DNA of 64,000 bases from SIG440 sp045591035. Lineage in GTDB: Bacteria > Bacillota > Clostridia > Monoglobales > Monoglobaceae. Each line of letters opens with the position of its first letter. Position 1 is the stretch's first letter. The stretch spans positions 1 through 64,000 of the forward strand of contig JAZNSG010000048.1 in assembly GCA_045591035.1 (NCBI GenBank). The letters run 5' to 3'. Below are positions 36,601 through 44,870 of the stretch, piece after piece. The position numbers and the translations under genes are program-made. The notes under the pieces were generated by a model, which made no database searches, was not told the origin of the DNA, and saw only the letters and a list, made by a program, of their open reading frames with translations.

Positions 36601-37118
36601 GCGTAGGGTATGAGATGTATTGTAAGCTTCTTGAGGAAACCATAAAAGAAATGAAGGGTTTGCCCGTTGAGACAGAGATTGAGACGACCATAGATTTACC
36701 CGTAAGTGCATTCATTCCCGAAAAATATATAGGCTCTCATGGCCAACGCATTTCGGCTTATAAAAAAATTGCAGCAATTGAAAGTGAAGAAGACTTTGCG
36801 GACATATATGATGAGCTTACTGACCGTTATGGTGATATTCCTGATGTTACAGAAAATTTGATGCAGGTTTCACTGATAAAGCACATTGCTGCGAAAAAAC
36901 TGTTTACCGAGGTCAAGGGCGACAAGTCAACACTCACACTGCTTTTTGCTCCCGATAATGCTCCTGATTTCAGTGGCCTTTTAGTGGAGGAGAGCTTTGC
37001 TAAAGGACAGACTGTTATAAAGAACGGAAACAAACCAAAGGTACATCACAAGCTAAGTAAATTTGTTAATGCTAAAGAGTATCTTAAGGATGTTAAGGAT
37101 TTTCTTGAAAAAATATAG
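33621..37118 (+). CDS. mfd: Transcription-repair coupling factor
   Basis: 1165-aa DNA translocase that removes stalled RNA polymerase and recruits UvrA. In order: a UvrB-like N-terminal module (about residues 30-330, including EEMVEGPGQFSVRGGIFDFF), the RNA-polymerase interaction domain (LSVGDFVVHKSHGIGQY, about 500-570), a RecG-like helicase with Walker A GDVGYGKTE, DEEQRFG as motif II, TATPIPRT, QLRGRVGRS as motif VI, and the C-terminal autoinhibitory D7 domain. It starts 11 nt after pth. Confidence 0.97.
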   Translation: MDGFLKILDSLADFEEITQGLKKGQSPISVMGVSDSVRAHLCFCVANALKKNALVVTSNEMQARAVFDDIKFFFGGNVLLFPGRDLLFYDIEASANDIKKKRLDVLDKLAFGDENFAVVTTVSALLSATVPKEVYKSKSLCLKVGDEIELDDLCHIMVDFGYKREEMVEGPGQFSVRGGIFDFFPYWSDMPYRIEFFDIMVDSVRRFYVETQRTEGESVEVARITPADEIIADENCRREAVSSLTKKLVAAEKKKEKTSEIEKLISILKRDIERLGEGTPFPSRDKYIPEIYGDKIPTLIDYCEDYITFLDDPAGIFDAYKNEMQRTAESLKDHLERGVIPSGKMKYFLDYSEGMERLQGSIVGMCPLSHSTTGLKPKKLVSFTAKSLNGYGGKMEFFYDALKFYKSNKYRIIILAGSERRADNLFAQLQDEEISCIRVESLKELPPQGSITVTKGSLNRGFEYPLIRTVIISDKEIFGQERRRRKRYKVDKKNKIDSFTDLSVGDFVVHKSHGIGQYMGIQRLTVENAQRDYLKIVYKGGDFLYVPADQLDMIYKHSSNEGTATKLSRLGGQDWNKAKQRVKASCEDMAKELVELYAQREAIKGIEFSQDTEWQRDFETAFPYDETEDQLRCIREIKRDMERPHPMERLLCGDVGYGKTEVAMRAAFKAVMDGYQVAYLVPTTILASQHFNNFRQRMKDYPINIATLSRFCTTTQQKNTLKQLKDGEVDIVIGTHKILQKNVEFKKLGLLIIDEEQRFGVAHKERIKEMRKEIDVLTLTATPIPRTLHMSMTGIRDMSVIEEPPQDRYPVATYVLEFDENVIREAIIKEMARGGQVYYLRNRVQGIDKLATFITDLVPEARVGVAHGKMSERELENIMQDMAEGELDVLVCTTIIETGLDIPNVNTIIMEDADRLGLAQLYQLRGRVGRSNRLAYAYLTYRRDKVLSEEAQKRLRAIRDFTEFGSGFKIAMRDLEIRGTGNVIGPQQSGHLESVGYEMYCKLLEETIKEMKGLPVETEIETTIDLPVSAFIPEKYIGSHGQRISAYKKIAAIESEEDFADIYDELTDRYGDIPDVTENLMQVSLIKHIAAKKLFTEVKGDKSTLTLLFAPDNAPDFSGLLVEESFAKGQTVIKNGNKPKVHHKLSKFVNAKEYLKDVKDFLEKI

Positions 37119-37182
37119 CAATATTTTTAGGTTTGGTGTATAATAAAGACAGGGGCCAAGCCTCGAAGAAAAGAGGGTTAAT

Positions 37183-38217
37183 ATGAAAAGAGAAACGGAA
37201 AAGAGACTAAAAAGGATTTTTATGATTGTTACAAGCATAGTTCTTTTGGTGGCTGTTGTATTCATATCGGGATGCGATGCTCCAGGTTCGAGAGGAAATA
37301 TTGTGATGACTGTGGACGGTGAATCAGTAAACAAAAAAGTTTTTGGTGCGTTTTCGGGTGAATACGGACTTAAGTATATTGACGCAATGCTGAAAATGGG
37401 GATGATTTCTGATGTATCTCAGTTTTCCTGGGATGAGATTGAACAAAACAGCAAAAAAACATATTCCGATTTTTTTAAAAGTCAGGCTGTCGCAAGTATT
37501 AAACCCCTTTATGCTTTGATTTCTGTGGGTAAGAAAATGGATGTTTTGTGGGATGAGACCGATGACGAGTTGTGCCAAAAAATGATAGATGATTTAAAAA
37601 AGCAATATGGAAAAGACTTTGATAAGGTAATAAAGGATAACGGATATCAAGATGAAAAGACTCTTTTTGAGGTGCAAAAAGTAAAACTTTACGCTCAAAA
37701 GGTATCGGATTATATAGAGAGCAACATTGAAGACTTTGAAAAAACGCCCGGACTTGAGGAATATATGGGTGACGACAAGGTTACGGTAAAGCATATTCTT
37801 ATAGGTTTTGAGAAGGACGAAACCGGACAAGTAACACATGCTGCAAAGGATAATGCAAAGAAAAAAGCTGATGAGGTCTTTGAAATGGTTCAAAATGGGG
37901 CAGATTTTGAAGAGCTTGTTGAAGAATACAGCGAGGACCCGGGTCAGGACTCAAAGGGTTATACCTTTGCTGATGACGGTTCGATGGTTCAGGAATTTGC
38001 GGATGCGTCCTTTGGTTTGAGTGTGGGTGAGGTGTCCAAGCCGGTAGAAAGCACGTTTGGTTATCACATAATTAAAAGATATGAAAGACAGCTAACAGCT
38101 GAGGATTATGTACAAATGCTGAATGATAATGCAGCTGTCAGCATTAAAACCGATGTTTACAGCAGTATGAAGATTCCGGTTAATCTTGCAGAGGTTTTCA
38201 ATAAGGCTGAGAAGTAA
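37183..38217 (+). CDS. PrsA-like peptidyl-prolyl isomerase lipoprotein
   Basis: 344-aa lipoprotein with an N-terminal signal and lipobox FISGC (Cys about 30). A SurA/PrsA-type helical chaperone part follows, then a parvulin PpiC domain at about residues 200-305 (VKHILIGFEK, FEELVEEYSEDPGQDSKG, VGEVSKPVESTFGYHIIK). It should fold secreted proteins on the outer face of the membrane. It sits between mfd and the FHA-SEDS-PBP genes. A TATAAT at 37139-37144 is the only promoter sign. Confidence 0.88.
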   Translation: MKRETEKRLKRIFMIVTSIVLLVAVVFISGCDAPGSRGNIVMTVDGESVNKKVFGAFSGEYGLKYIDAMLKMGMISDVSQFSWDEIEQNSKKTYSDFFKSQAVASIKPLYALISVGKKMDVLWDETDDELCQKMIDDLKKQYGKDFDKVIKDNGYQDEKTLFEVQKVKLYAQKVSDYIESNIEDFEKTPGLEEYMGDDKVTVKHILIGFEKDETGQVTHAAKDNAKKKADEVFEMVQNGADFEELVEEYSEDPGQDSKGYTFADDGSMVQEFADASFGLSVGEVSKPVESTFGYHIIKRYERQLTAEDYVQMLNDNAAVSIKTDVYSSMKIPVNLAEVFNKAEK

Positions 38218-38274
38218 CTTTTTTAAAGGCCTCATAAAAATTTGCCGAAAATATTGGCGGATTGGAGAATGATT

Positions 38275-38787
38275 ATGTCAGTTTATGCTTTGGTTTCTTC
38301 AATTTTAAGCTATGTGTTCACTACAATAATCTATCTTTTCATTTTCAGCGTGATTGCACTTATCTATATGGATATAAAAAAAGCAAATCGTGGTGAAGTG
38401 GATATAACGGATGAAGACACAGATGAAGAATACAGTGAAAAAGAAAAGCATTCACATGGTGCGAATAAACAGGAACATTCTGCCATTTTGCGTACGGTAA
38501 AAACTGCTGAAACAAAGAAAAGCGGTATGGAATCGGCTTACAGAATATTCGAAAACGGTGCAATTGTTGGTCGTGGGAAAGACTGTGATATTTGCATTAA
38601 AGATATGTATCTTTCGGTTGAACATTTTCAGATATGGTATGATGACGGAGAATGGTACATAGCAGATATGGGAAGCAAAAACGGAACATTTTTAAACGAA
38701 TTAAGACTTAAAAAGGTCAAGACTCTTCATAGCGGTGACGAAATTTCCTTTGGTGGTCTCCAAGTCATATTTGAGGAGGAGTCGTGA
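38275..38787 (+). CDS. Membrane-anchored FHA-domain protein
   Basis: 170-aa protein with one N-terminal membrane segment (about residues 5-30), an acidic, charged linker and a C-terminal FHA phosphothreonine-binding domain (about 85-168). Key FHA residues are present: GRG, SVEH (Ser/His) and NGTFLN. The ATG at 38275 is favoured by GGAG seven bases upstream. Its stop overlaps the next gene's ATG by one base. In Actinobacteria and Clostridia, FHA genes next to SEDS and PBP genes link Ser/Thr phosphorylation to wall growth; that role is inferred here. Confidence 0.85.
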   Translation: MSVYALVSSILSYVFTTIIYLFIFSVIALIYMDIKKANRGEVDITDEDTDEEYSEKEKHSHGANKQEHSAILRTVKTAETKKSGMESAYRIFENGAIVGRGKDCDICIKDMYLSVEHFQIWYDDGEWYIADMGSKNGTFLNELRLKKVKTLHSGDEISFGGLQVIFEEES

Positions 38788-40028
38788 TGAAAAAGGGGAA
38801 TTACAAATTACCGGCATATTTGTTGGTTATTATGAATGTTTTGGGATTTTTGCTTCTTTATATGGCAAATGATTACCAGGTAAGTGTTCTTTATATCGGA
38901 CTCGGAATGCTTTCCTTGTTTGTGCTGATATATTCTGTATTGGTTATTTGCAATATGGGAGATAAATTCCTGGTTGTGATAGCGTCAATGCTTATGACAG
39001 TAGGCGTATTGATGCTGTGTCGCCTTGATATTGTGAGGGGCGGCACACAAATAGTGTGGATTGGTATAGGTGGCGGTGTATTCTTTTTGGCATACGTCCT
39101 TTATTATAATATCCGATTCTGGAACAGACTTTGGCTTTTATATGCTCTGATTGGAATTATATTATTCTTGTTGACGCTTGTATTTGGGGATACCGTGAAT
39201 GGTGCACGAAATTGGATAAGCATAGGCGGTAAATCTTTTCAGCCCTCCGAGATAGTGAAAATTGCTTATATTATGTTTCTGGCTTGTCGTTTTTCGGGAA
39301 GCTGGACAAAACCATTTTTAAGAATCTCTCCAATGCTTATGACAGGACTTGTGACTTACACATATATTTTGTTTTTGGTTCTTCAGCGCGACTGGGGTAC
39401 TATTTTGGTAGTATTTTTGATTTATATTTTTATGCTTTATGTCTATGAGAAAAAAAGATGGTTTTTATGGGTGAATATTCTTGCGGCCGTGTGCGTTGGA
39501 ATTTTGGGAAGTTCTTTTCTTTACCACATACAGGTTCGTATAGGCGTATGGCTTGACCCCTGGACGGACGTGTCAAACAAGGGTTATCAAATTGCCCAGT
39601 CCCTTTTTGCCATAGCTTCAGGAGGTTATTTTGGTCGGGGACTCGGAAACGGTTCACCGGGTTATATCCCCGAGGCACATACGGACTTCATCTTTTCGGC
39701 AATATGTGAAGAAATGGGAGTTTTTGGTGGTGCTGCGGTTATAATTTTGTTTTTCCTTCTGGCGTATCGTTGCTTCAAAATTACTATGAATACCAACAAT
39801 TCATACAACAAGGCAGTGGCTCTGGGGCTTACACTGATGTTTTCTCTGCAGACCTTTATAATAATAGGCGGTGTTATAAAGTTTATTCCATTGACGGGAA
39901 TTACTTTGCCCTTTGTAAGCTATGGAGGCACATCAATAGTTGTAAGCTTTGCGTCTTTAGGCATTATGCAGGCTATATCTGCTCTTGAGGCGAGAAAAGG
40001 AGGTGTAAAACACAATGAACACCAATAA
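38787..40028 (+). CDS. SEDS-family peptidoglycan polymerase (FtsW/RodA/SpoVE)
   Basis: 413-aa polytopic membrane protein of about ten segments. It belongs to the SEDS glycosyltransferases that polymerise lipid II. Diagnostic segments are GARNWISIGGKSFQPSEIVK, LQRDWGT with the catalytic-type Asp, GGYFGRGLGNGSPGYIPEAH, TDFIFSAICEEMGVFGG and PFVSYGGTSIV. The ATG follows GGAGGAG. It overlaps the PBP gene by 14 nt, so the polymerase and its transpeptidase partner are translationally coupled. I cannot tell rod, septum or spore use. Confidence 0.92.
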   Translation: MKKGNYKLPAYLLVIMNVLGFLLLYMANDYQVSVLYIGLGMLSLFVLIYSVLVICNMGDKFLVVIASMLMTVGVLMLCRLDIVRGGTQIVWIGIGGGVFFLAYVLYYNIRFWNRLWLLYALIGIILFLLTLVFGDTVNGARNWISIGGKSFQPSEIVKIAYIMFLACRFSGSWTKPFLRISPMLMTGLVTYTYILFLVLQRDWGTILVVFLIYIFMLYVYEKKRWFLWVNILAAVCVGILGSSFLYHIQVRIGVWLDPWTDVSNKGYQIAQSLFAIASGGYFGRGLGNGSPGYIPEAHTDFIFSAICEEMGVFGGAAVIILFFLLAYRCFKITMNTNNSYNKAVALGLTLMFSLQTFIIIGGVIKFIPLTGITLPFVSYGGTSIVVSFASLGIMQAISALEARKGGVKHNEHQ

Positions 40029-41394
40029 AAGAGTCATACGTGTTCTTATAGTTGTATCAAGCCTTTTTCTTGCTCTTGTGTCCTACCTTCTTTATTTTAA
40101 TATGTTCAAAGCAAAAACAGTGGTAACAAATCCATACAACCAGCGTCAATGGGAAGAGGAGGCTTTTGTCGTTCGTGGCAAGATTTATGACGCTGAAGGT
40201 GTTGTTCTTGCAGAGACAATTGAGGAAGATGACGGAAACTCAAAGCGTGTTTATCCCCAAAAAAATATGTACAGTCACGTTATCGGTTATTGTTCACGTG
40301 TTTATGGAAAAAGTCTGTTAGAACAAAAATATGACAGAGAACTTTTGGGTAAAGACGATATAGGAATTTTTCAAGGGGACAAACGAAAAGGTTTTGATCT
40401 TAATCTTACAATAAGCAATGCTCTTCAGGAATGTGCCTATAAAAAAATGTCCGGGAAGAAAGGGGCATTGGTTGCTATGAACCCCAAGACCGGCGAGATA
40501 CTTGCTATGGTGAGTTTACCTGATTTTGATCCGAATGCATCTGTTCTTGAGGAAAATTGGGGAGAAATAGTTGAAAGAGAGGATGCACCCTTGGTTAGCC
40601 GAAGTGTTCAGGGCCTTTATCCTCCGGGTTCAACATATAAAATAGTTACAGCTGCCGCTGCATATGAAAACAATAAAGAAGATAAAGAATTTGACGATAT
40701 TGGTAAGTTCGTTAAGGGCAAGGTAACTGTAGAAAACTACAACAAAAAATCTCATGGAAAAATTGGTGTAGCCAGAGCTTTTGCGGTTTCGAGTAATCAG
40801 GTTTTTTGTGAGTTGGGTTATGAACTGGGTGGCAAGGCTATGCTGGATATTTCAAAGAGGTTTGGTATTGGAGAAAACATAGACAGCGATTTTGATATTG
40901 CAAAAAGCAGAATAGAATATAAAAAAATGACAGATACAGATGCGGCATTGGTTGCCATAGGACAAGGACAGCTTTTAACCACTCCTATGGAAATGGCTCT
41001 TATATGTTCTGCTGTGGCAAATGGTGGGAAAATAATGAGACCGTATATTGTTGATACTATTACGAAAAATAATATAGTCATTCAAAGTTCAAAACCAAAG
41101 GAAATTATGAGGGCAATATCACCTGATTGTGCTGAATTTTTGGGTGAACTTATGCTTGAAGCGGTTGAAAACGGAACCGGAACAAAGGCTAAAATAAACG
41201 GTGTTTCTGTGGCGGGGAAAACAGGAACTGCAGAAAACGAAAGTGACAAGGACCATTCATGGTTTGTTGGTTTTGCTCCTTATGAAGATCCTGAAATTGC
41301 AGTTGCGGTTATTTTGGAAAACGATGGTACAAGCGGAGGCGATTCTGCCGCACCGATTGCTAAGGCGGTTATAAGGGAATATCTTCTGAACTAA
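40015..41394 (+). CDS. Class B penicillin-binding protein (PbpA-like)
   Basis: 459-aa D,D-transpeptidase that cross-links peptidoglycan. It has an N-terminal anchor (about residues 8-30), a short dimerisation-type domain and a transpeptidase domain with SxxK (PPGSTYK), SxN (SSNQ) and KTG (AGKTGTAEN). At under 500 residues it lacks the long N-terminal extension and PASTA repeats of FtsI/Pbp2x types, resembling actinobacterial PbpA. AAAAGGAGG precedes the ATG. It is the partner of the SEDS protein encoded upstream. Confidence 0.92.
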   Translation: MNTNKRVIRVLIVVSSLFLALVSYLLYFNMFKAKTVVTNPYNQRQWEEEAFVVRGKIYDAEGVVLAETIEEDDGNSKRVYPQKNMYSHVIGYCSRVYGKSLLEQKYDRELLGKDDIGIFQGDKRKGFDLNLTISNALQECAYKKMSGKKGALVAMNPKTGEILAMVSLPDFDPNASVLEENWGEIVEREDAPLVSRSVQGLYPPGSTYKIVTAAAAYENNKEDKEFDDIGKFVKGKVTVENYNKKSHGKIGVARAFAVSSNQVFCELGYELGGKAMLDISKRFGIGENIDSDFDIAKSRIEYKKMTDTDAALVAIGQGQLLTTPMEMALICSAVANGGKIMRPYIVDTITKNNIVIQSSKPKEIMRAISPDCAEFLGELMLEAVENGTGTKAKINGVSVAGKTGTAENESDKDHSWFVGFAPYEDPEIAVAVILENDGTSGGDSAAPIAKAVIREYLLN

Positions 41395-41427
41395 GAAAAT
41401 ACTAAGACTAAAAACGGAGGACTGCTG

Positions 41428-42684
41428 ATGGCGGCAGATTTAATTGAAATAAAAAAAGAAGAAACAAAGCCCATAGCAGTGCTGTGTGGTGTGGACACAG
41501 GCGAATTTGATATGGAGCGTTCCATGGACGAGCTTGAAAGCCTTGCAGAAACTGCAGGGGCCCGGGTTATTGCGCACTTTGTGCAAAAAACAAATTCTTT
41601 TGAGGTGGCTACATGCCTTGGCTCTGGGAAGCTGTTGGAACTTGCGGAGTTTTGTAAAAATAATGATGTTGAAATGGTGATTTTTAACCACGAATTGACT
41701 GCTTCACAGATGCGTAATATTGAGGATGCAACGGATGTTACTGTTATTGACAGGACTACCTTGATTTTGGATATTTTTGCTCAACGTGCAAAGAGTGCTG
41801 AGGGAAGGCTTCAGGTTGAACTTGCTCAGCTTAAATACCGGCTTCCGAGGCTTGGCGGAATGGGCAGAGCACTTTCGCGACAAGGTGGCGGAATAGGCTC
41901 GAGAGGTCCCGGTGAGGCTAAACTTGAAATGGATAAACGGTATATAAGACACCGAATAGAGAAACTTGAAGGACAACTGAAGGAGCTTTCAAAACGCCGT
42001 GAATATGCCCACAAAAGGAGAAAAAAAGACGGAGTTACAACCGTTGCTATAGTCGGATATACTAATGTGGGTAAGTCCACCTTACTTAATGCACTTTCTG
42101 AGGCAGATGTTTTGGCTGAAAACATGCTTTTTGCAACACTGGACCCGACAGCGAGAGCTTTGGAATTGCCTGACGGAAGAATGGTGATGTTGGTTGATAC
42201 GGTTGGACTTATAAGCCGGTTGCCCCATAATTTGGTTGAGGCATTTAAATCGACCCTTGAAGAGGCAGTGAATGCGGACCTTATTTTGAATGTTTGTGAT
42301 GTTTCTTCGGATGAGGCACGCGCGCAAATAAAGATAACCTGTGATTTGCTAAAAGAGCTGGGCGGAGAATCTATACCAATGCTGATTGTGGCGAATAAGT
42401 GTGACCTGAAAGAAGATGACCTTAGAATATCGGCTGAAAAAACGGTGTATATCTCAGCAAAAACAGGAGCTGGCCTGGATGAACTTTTGACAGAAATCTC
42501 AAACAGCCTGAAAACTACTTTAAGACGATTAGTTCTTAATCTGCCATATAGTGAGGCGGGGAAACTAAATCTAATTCGACAAAAAGGAAAGGTGTTTGAG
42601 GAAAGGTACGAGGCAGATGGTATTGTTGTTGATGCTTTGGTAGATATTACGGTATATAGCAGCATTAGTGAATATATATTATAG
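41428..42684 (+). CDS. hflX: GTPase HflX
   Basis: 418-aa ribosome-associated GTPase that splits stalled or hibernating 70S ribosomes. The N-terminal HflX domain (LGSGKLLELAEFCKNNDVEM), the glycine-rich linker LSRQGGGIGSRGPGEAKLE and the G domain (GYTNVGKSTL, DTVGLISRLPH, NKCD) are in the expected order. The ATG follows ACGGAGG. It ends at a terminator before the spoIIIA operon. Confidence 0.95.
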   Translation: MAADLIEIKKEETKPIAVLCGVDTGEFDMERSMDELESLAETAGARVIAHFVQKTNSFEVATCLGSGKLLELAEFCKNNDVEMVIFNHELTASQMRNIEDATDVTVIDRTTLILDIFAQRAKSAEGRLQVELAQLKYRLPRLGGMGRALSRQGGGIGSRGPGEAKLEMDKRYIRHRIEKLEGQLKELSKRREYAHKRRKKDGVTTVAIVGYTNVGKSTLLNALSEADVLAENMLFATLDPTARALELPDGRMVMLVDTVGLISRLPHNLVEAFKSTLEEAVNADLILNVCDVSSDEARAQIKITCDLLKELGGESIPMLIVANKCDLKEDDLRISAEKTVYISAKTGAGLDELLTEISNSLKTTLRRLVLNLPYSEAGKLNLIRQKGKVFEERYEADGIVVDALVDITVYSSISEYIL

Positions 42685-42686
42685 AT

Positions 42687-42721
42687 AAAAAAGAACTGCA
42701 GTTTTATGTGGTTCTTTTTTT
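42687..42721 (+). terminator. Rho-independent terminator after hflX
   Basis: AAAAAAGAAC pairs with GTTCTTTTTT around a 14-nt loop that can pair further, followed by a T. Confidence 0.8.
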
Positions 42722-42754
42722 GTGTTCTAAGACCGGACAAAGTATCATATACAT
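42722..42754 (+). promoter_or_regulatory. Possible sigma-E promoter of spoIIIA
   Basis: CATATACAT at 42746-42754 resembles the sigma-E -10 (CATACAMT). The -35 region near 42722-42730 is only a weak match. In Bacillus subtilis spoIIIA is transcribed by sigma-E in the mother cell, so the call rests mostly on context. Confidence 0.35.
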
Positions 42755-42784
42755 AGAACAAACCTTGCGAAAGAGAGTGAAATT

Positions 42785-43714
42785 ATGGATCAAAGGATAA
42801 ACGAAATTTTGGGTTATATGCCCGAACATCTTTGCTGTATGTTGAGCAAAACGTTTTTGACTGTCGGAGACACCTTGCAGGAAATTAGACTGAGAAGTGG
42901 GCGTCCGTTAATTGTAGAGACTTCTAACGGAAGTTTTGCAGTTTTGCCAAGCGGTAATGTTTCACCGGCGGTAGGAGGGGCATACATAACGAAACACTCG
43001 GATTTAAAACGGATTTTCAGAGCAATATGTGAAAATTCTGTTTATGCTTTTTCTGAGGACATACGGCAAGGTTTTATAACCATAAAGGGAGGACATCGTG
43101 TAGGAATTACCGGCAAGTCTGTGTGTGAAAACGAAAGGATGGAAGGATTTCGAGAAGTCAGTTCTTTAAACATACGGGTCGCACGGGAATTCATAGGAGC
43201 AGCAAATGACCTTGTGGGTATGGTGCTTAGTCCGTTTGGAATAAAAAATACCTTAATTGTCGCACCTCCTATGGGGGGGAAGACTACAATTCTCCGAGAC
43301 CTGACCCGCCAGCTTTCGGACAAAGGAATAAAGACCGCACTTGCAGATGACAGAGGCGAAATTGCTGCCCTGTATCGGGGCGTACCTCAAAACGATGTGG
43401 GACTTCAGACTGATGTTCTTGAAAATTCGTCTAAAGCAGATTCCGTTACAATGCTTCTTCGGTGTATGTCTCCACAGCTTGTAGTTACAGATGAAATTTC
43501 AACAGCAAAAGATGTTGATGCGATTTTGGGATGTTTTGGCACAGGCGTGTCGGTTATAGCTTCTGCCCATGGCAGAGACGCTGAGGAAGTAAAATCAAGA
43601 CCGCTTTTTAATAAACTTTTTGAGAAAGGCGGCTTCAGGCAAATAATTGTCCTTTCAAAGGATGGACTTGGCCCGAATACAAGGATATTAGGAAAGGCAT
43701 TTGAAATATGTTGA
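42785..43714 (+). CDS. spoIIIAA: Stage III sporulation protein AA (secretion ATPase)
   Basis: 309-aa cytoplasmic ATPase of the SpoIIIA-SpoIIQ complex that links mother cell and forespore. It resembles type II/IV secretion ATPases: Walker A is APPMGGKTT (about residues 160-168), Walker B lies in LVVTDEIS, and the segment SAHGRDAEEV is typical. It is the first of eight genes in conserved order. Its stop overlaps spoIIIAB by 7 nt. Confidence 0.96.
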   Translation: MDQRINEILGYMPEHLCCMLSKTFLTVGDTLQEIRLRSGRPLIVETSNGSFAVLPSGNVSPAVGGAYITKHSDLKRIFRAICENSVYAFSEDIRQGFITIKGGHRVGITGKSVCENERMEGFREVSSLNIRVAREFIGAANDLVGMVLSPFGIKNTLIVAPPMGGKTTILRDLTRQLSDKGIKTALADDRGEIAALYRGVPQNDVGLQTDVLENSSKADSVTMLLRCMSPQLVVTDEISTAKDVDAILGCFGTGVSVIASAHGRDAEEVKSRPLFNKLFEKGGFRQIIVLSKDGLGPNTRILGKAFEIC

Positions 43715-44229
43715 TAACATTAATTTCCGGAAGCACTATACTTCTTGGTTGCGGTGGGCTTGGGATGCTTCTGGCTGCCGGATGCAAAAAAAGAGTTAGT
43801 CAACTGGTTCAGCTTGAAACAGCTATTTCTCAATTAGAGTTTGATATAGACTTTTTATGCTTAGAGTTGGATGAATCCTTTGAAAAAATCATAGTGAGAA
43901 TGGACGGGGCCTTGAAAGAGGTATTTGTATATATCCGAGAACGTTTGAAAAACCAAAAAGGTACAGATATGCAACGGGTATGGGCGAGAGCCTTTAAACG
44001 GTGCGAAGATGAGATTTTTCTTAGCGGTGAAGATATGCAGATTGTTTTTGATTTTTCAAAGAATCTTGGTTGTGGAAACAGAAGCACAGAAAAAAACAAT
44101 ATAAAGGCTGCATTAATGCGACTGAAAGTTGCAGAAGAAGAGGCACGAGAAAGTGCAAAAAAAAATGTTAAAATGTATAGGGGTCTTGGACTTCTCGCCG
44201 GGATTTTTATTATTCTGGTTTTGATTTAA
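43708..44229 (+). CDS. spoIIIAB: Stage III sporulation protein AB
   Basis: 173-aa protein with N-terminal and C-terminal membrane segments (about residues 3-22 and 152-172) around a helical domain similar to GspF of type II secretion (LVQLETAISQLEFDIDFL). The start ATG lies within the last codons of spoIIIAA. Confidence 0.93.
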   Translation: MLITLISGSTILLGCGGLGMLLAAGCKKRVSQLVQLETAISQLEFDIDFLCLELDESFEKIIVRMDGALKEVFVYIRERLKNQKGTDMQRVWARAFKRCEDEIFLSGEDMQIVFDFSKNLGCGNRSTEKNNIKAALMRLKVAEEEARESAKKNVKMYRGLGLLAGIFIILVLI

Positions 44230-44253
44230 ATATACAAAAGTGGAGGGGTTTAC

Positions 44254-44454
44254 TTGGATGGTGTAGATTTGATATTCAAGGTAGCGGCAATAGGGATTTT
44301 AGTTGCGGTACTTAACCAACTTCTGGTAAGGAGCGGACGAGAGGACCAGGCGATGCTTACAACCCTTGCCGGGCTTGTGGTTGTTCTTTTTATGATAATA
44401 GATCAGATAAGTCTGCTTTTTGAAACGATAAAGTCTGTGTTTGACCTTGGATAA
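44254..44454 (+). CDS. spoIIIAC: Stage III sporulation protein AC
   Basis: 66-aa protein with two membrane segments, standard size for SpoIIIAC. The start is TTG at 44254, behind GGAGGGG with the right spacing; no ATG is available. It probably forms part of the membrane channel with SpoIIIAD. Confidence 0.93.
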   Translation: MDGVDLIFKVAAIGILVAVLNQLLVRSGREDQAMLTTLAGLVVVLFMIIDQISLLFETIKSVFDLG

Positions 44455-44467
44455 AACGGTGGAATGT

Positions 44468-44860
44468 ATGGGAATTTTTAAAATAGTAGGGCTGGGACTT
44501 GCGGCAGCGGTTTTGGCTGTATTTGTTAAAGGCTGGAAGCCGGAGCTTTCTATTACAATTTCACTTGCGGCTTCGGCTATTATTTTTTTGATGGTTGCTC
44601 CTTATCTTGAATCAGTAATGAAGATGTTTGATGATATTTCGTCACAAGTTGGCATAAAAGGGGAGTATATGGGGATTGCCCTTAAGGTAACGGGAATAGC
44701 TTATGTTTCTCAGTTCGGAGCGGAGCTGTGTCGTGATTCCGGGGAAAATGCAATAGCTTCAAAAATAGAATTTGGCGGGAAAATAATTATTATGGTTTTG
44801 TCTCTGCCTGTAATGTATAATCTTTTGGGAGTTGTTAGTGAGATATTAAATTTCAAATGA
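44468..44860 (+). CDS. spoIIIAD: Stage III sporulation protein AD
   Basis: 130-aa protein with three to four hydrophobic segments. The internal FGAELCRDSGENAIASKIEFGGK is highly characteristic of SpoIIIAD. The ATG at 44468 follows GGTGGA and gives the family's usual length; an upstream TTG in frame overlaps spoIIIAC and is less likely. Confidence 0.94.
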   Translation: MGIFKIVGLGLAAAVLAVFVKGWKPELSITISLAASAIIFLMVAPYLESVMKMFDDISSQVGIKGEYMGIALKVTGIAYVSQFGAELCRDSGENAIASKIEFGGKIIIMVLSLPVMYNLLGVVSEILNFK

Positions 44861-44870
44861 GGTAGTGCAA

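Noticed and set aside
41826..42761. 311-codon open frame on the minus strand opposite hflX
   Set aside because: It mirrors hflX codon structure, is Ser/Arg/Phe-rich, lacks a ribosome site and has no recognisable domain.
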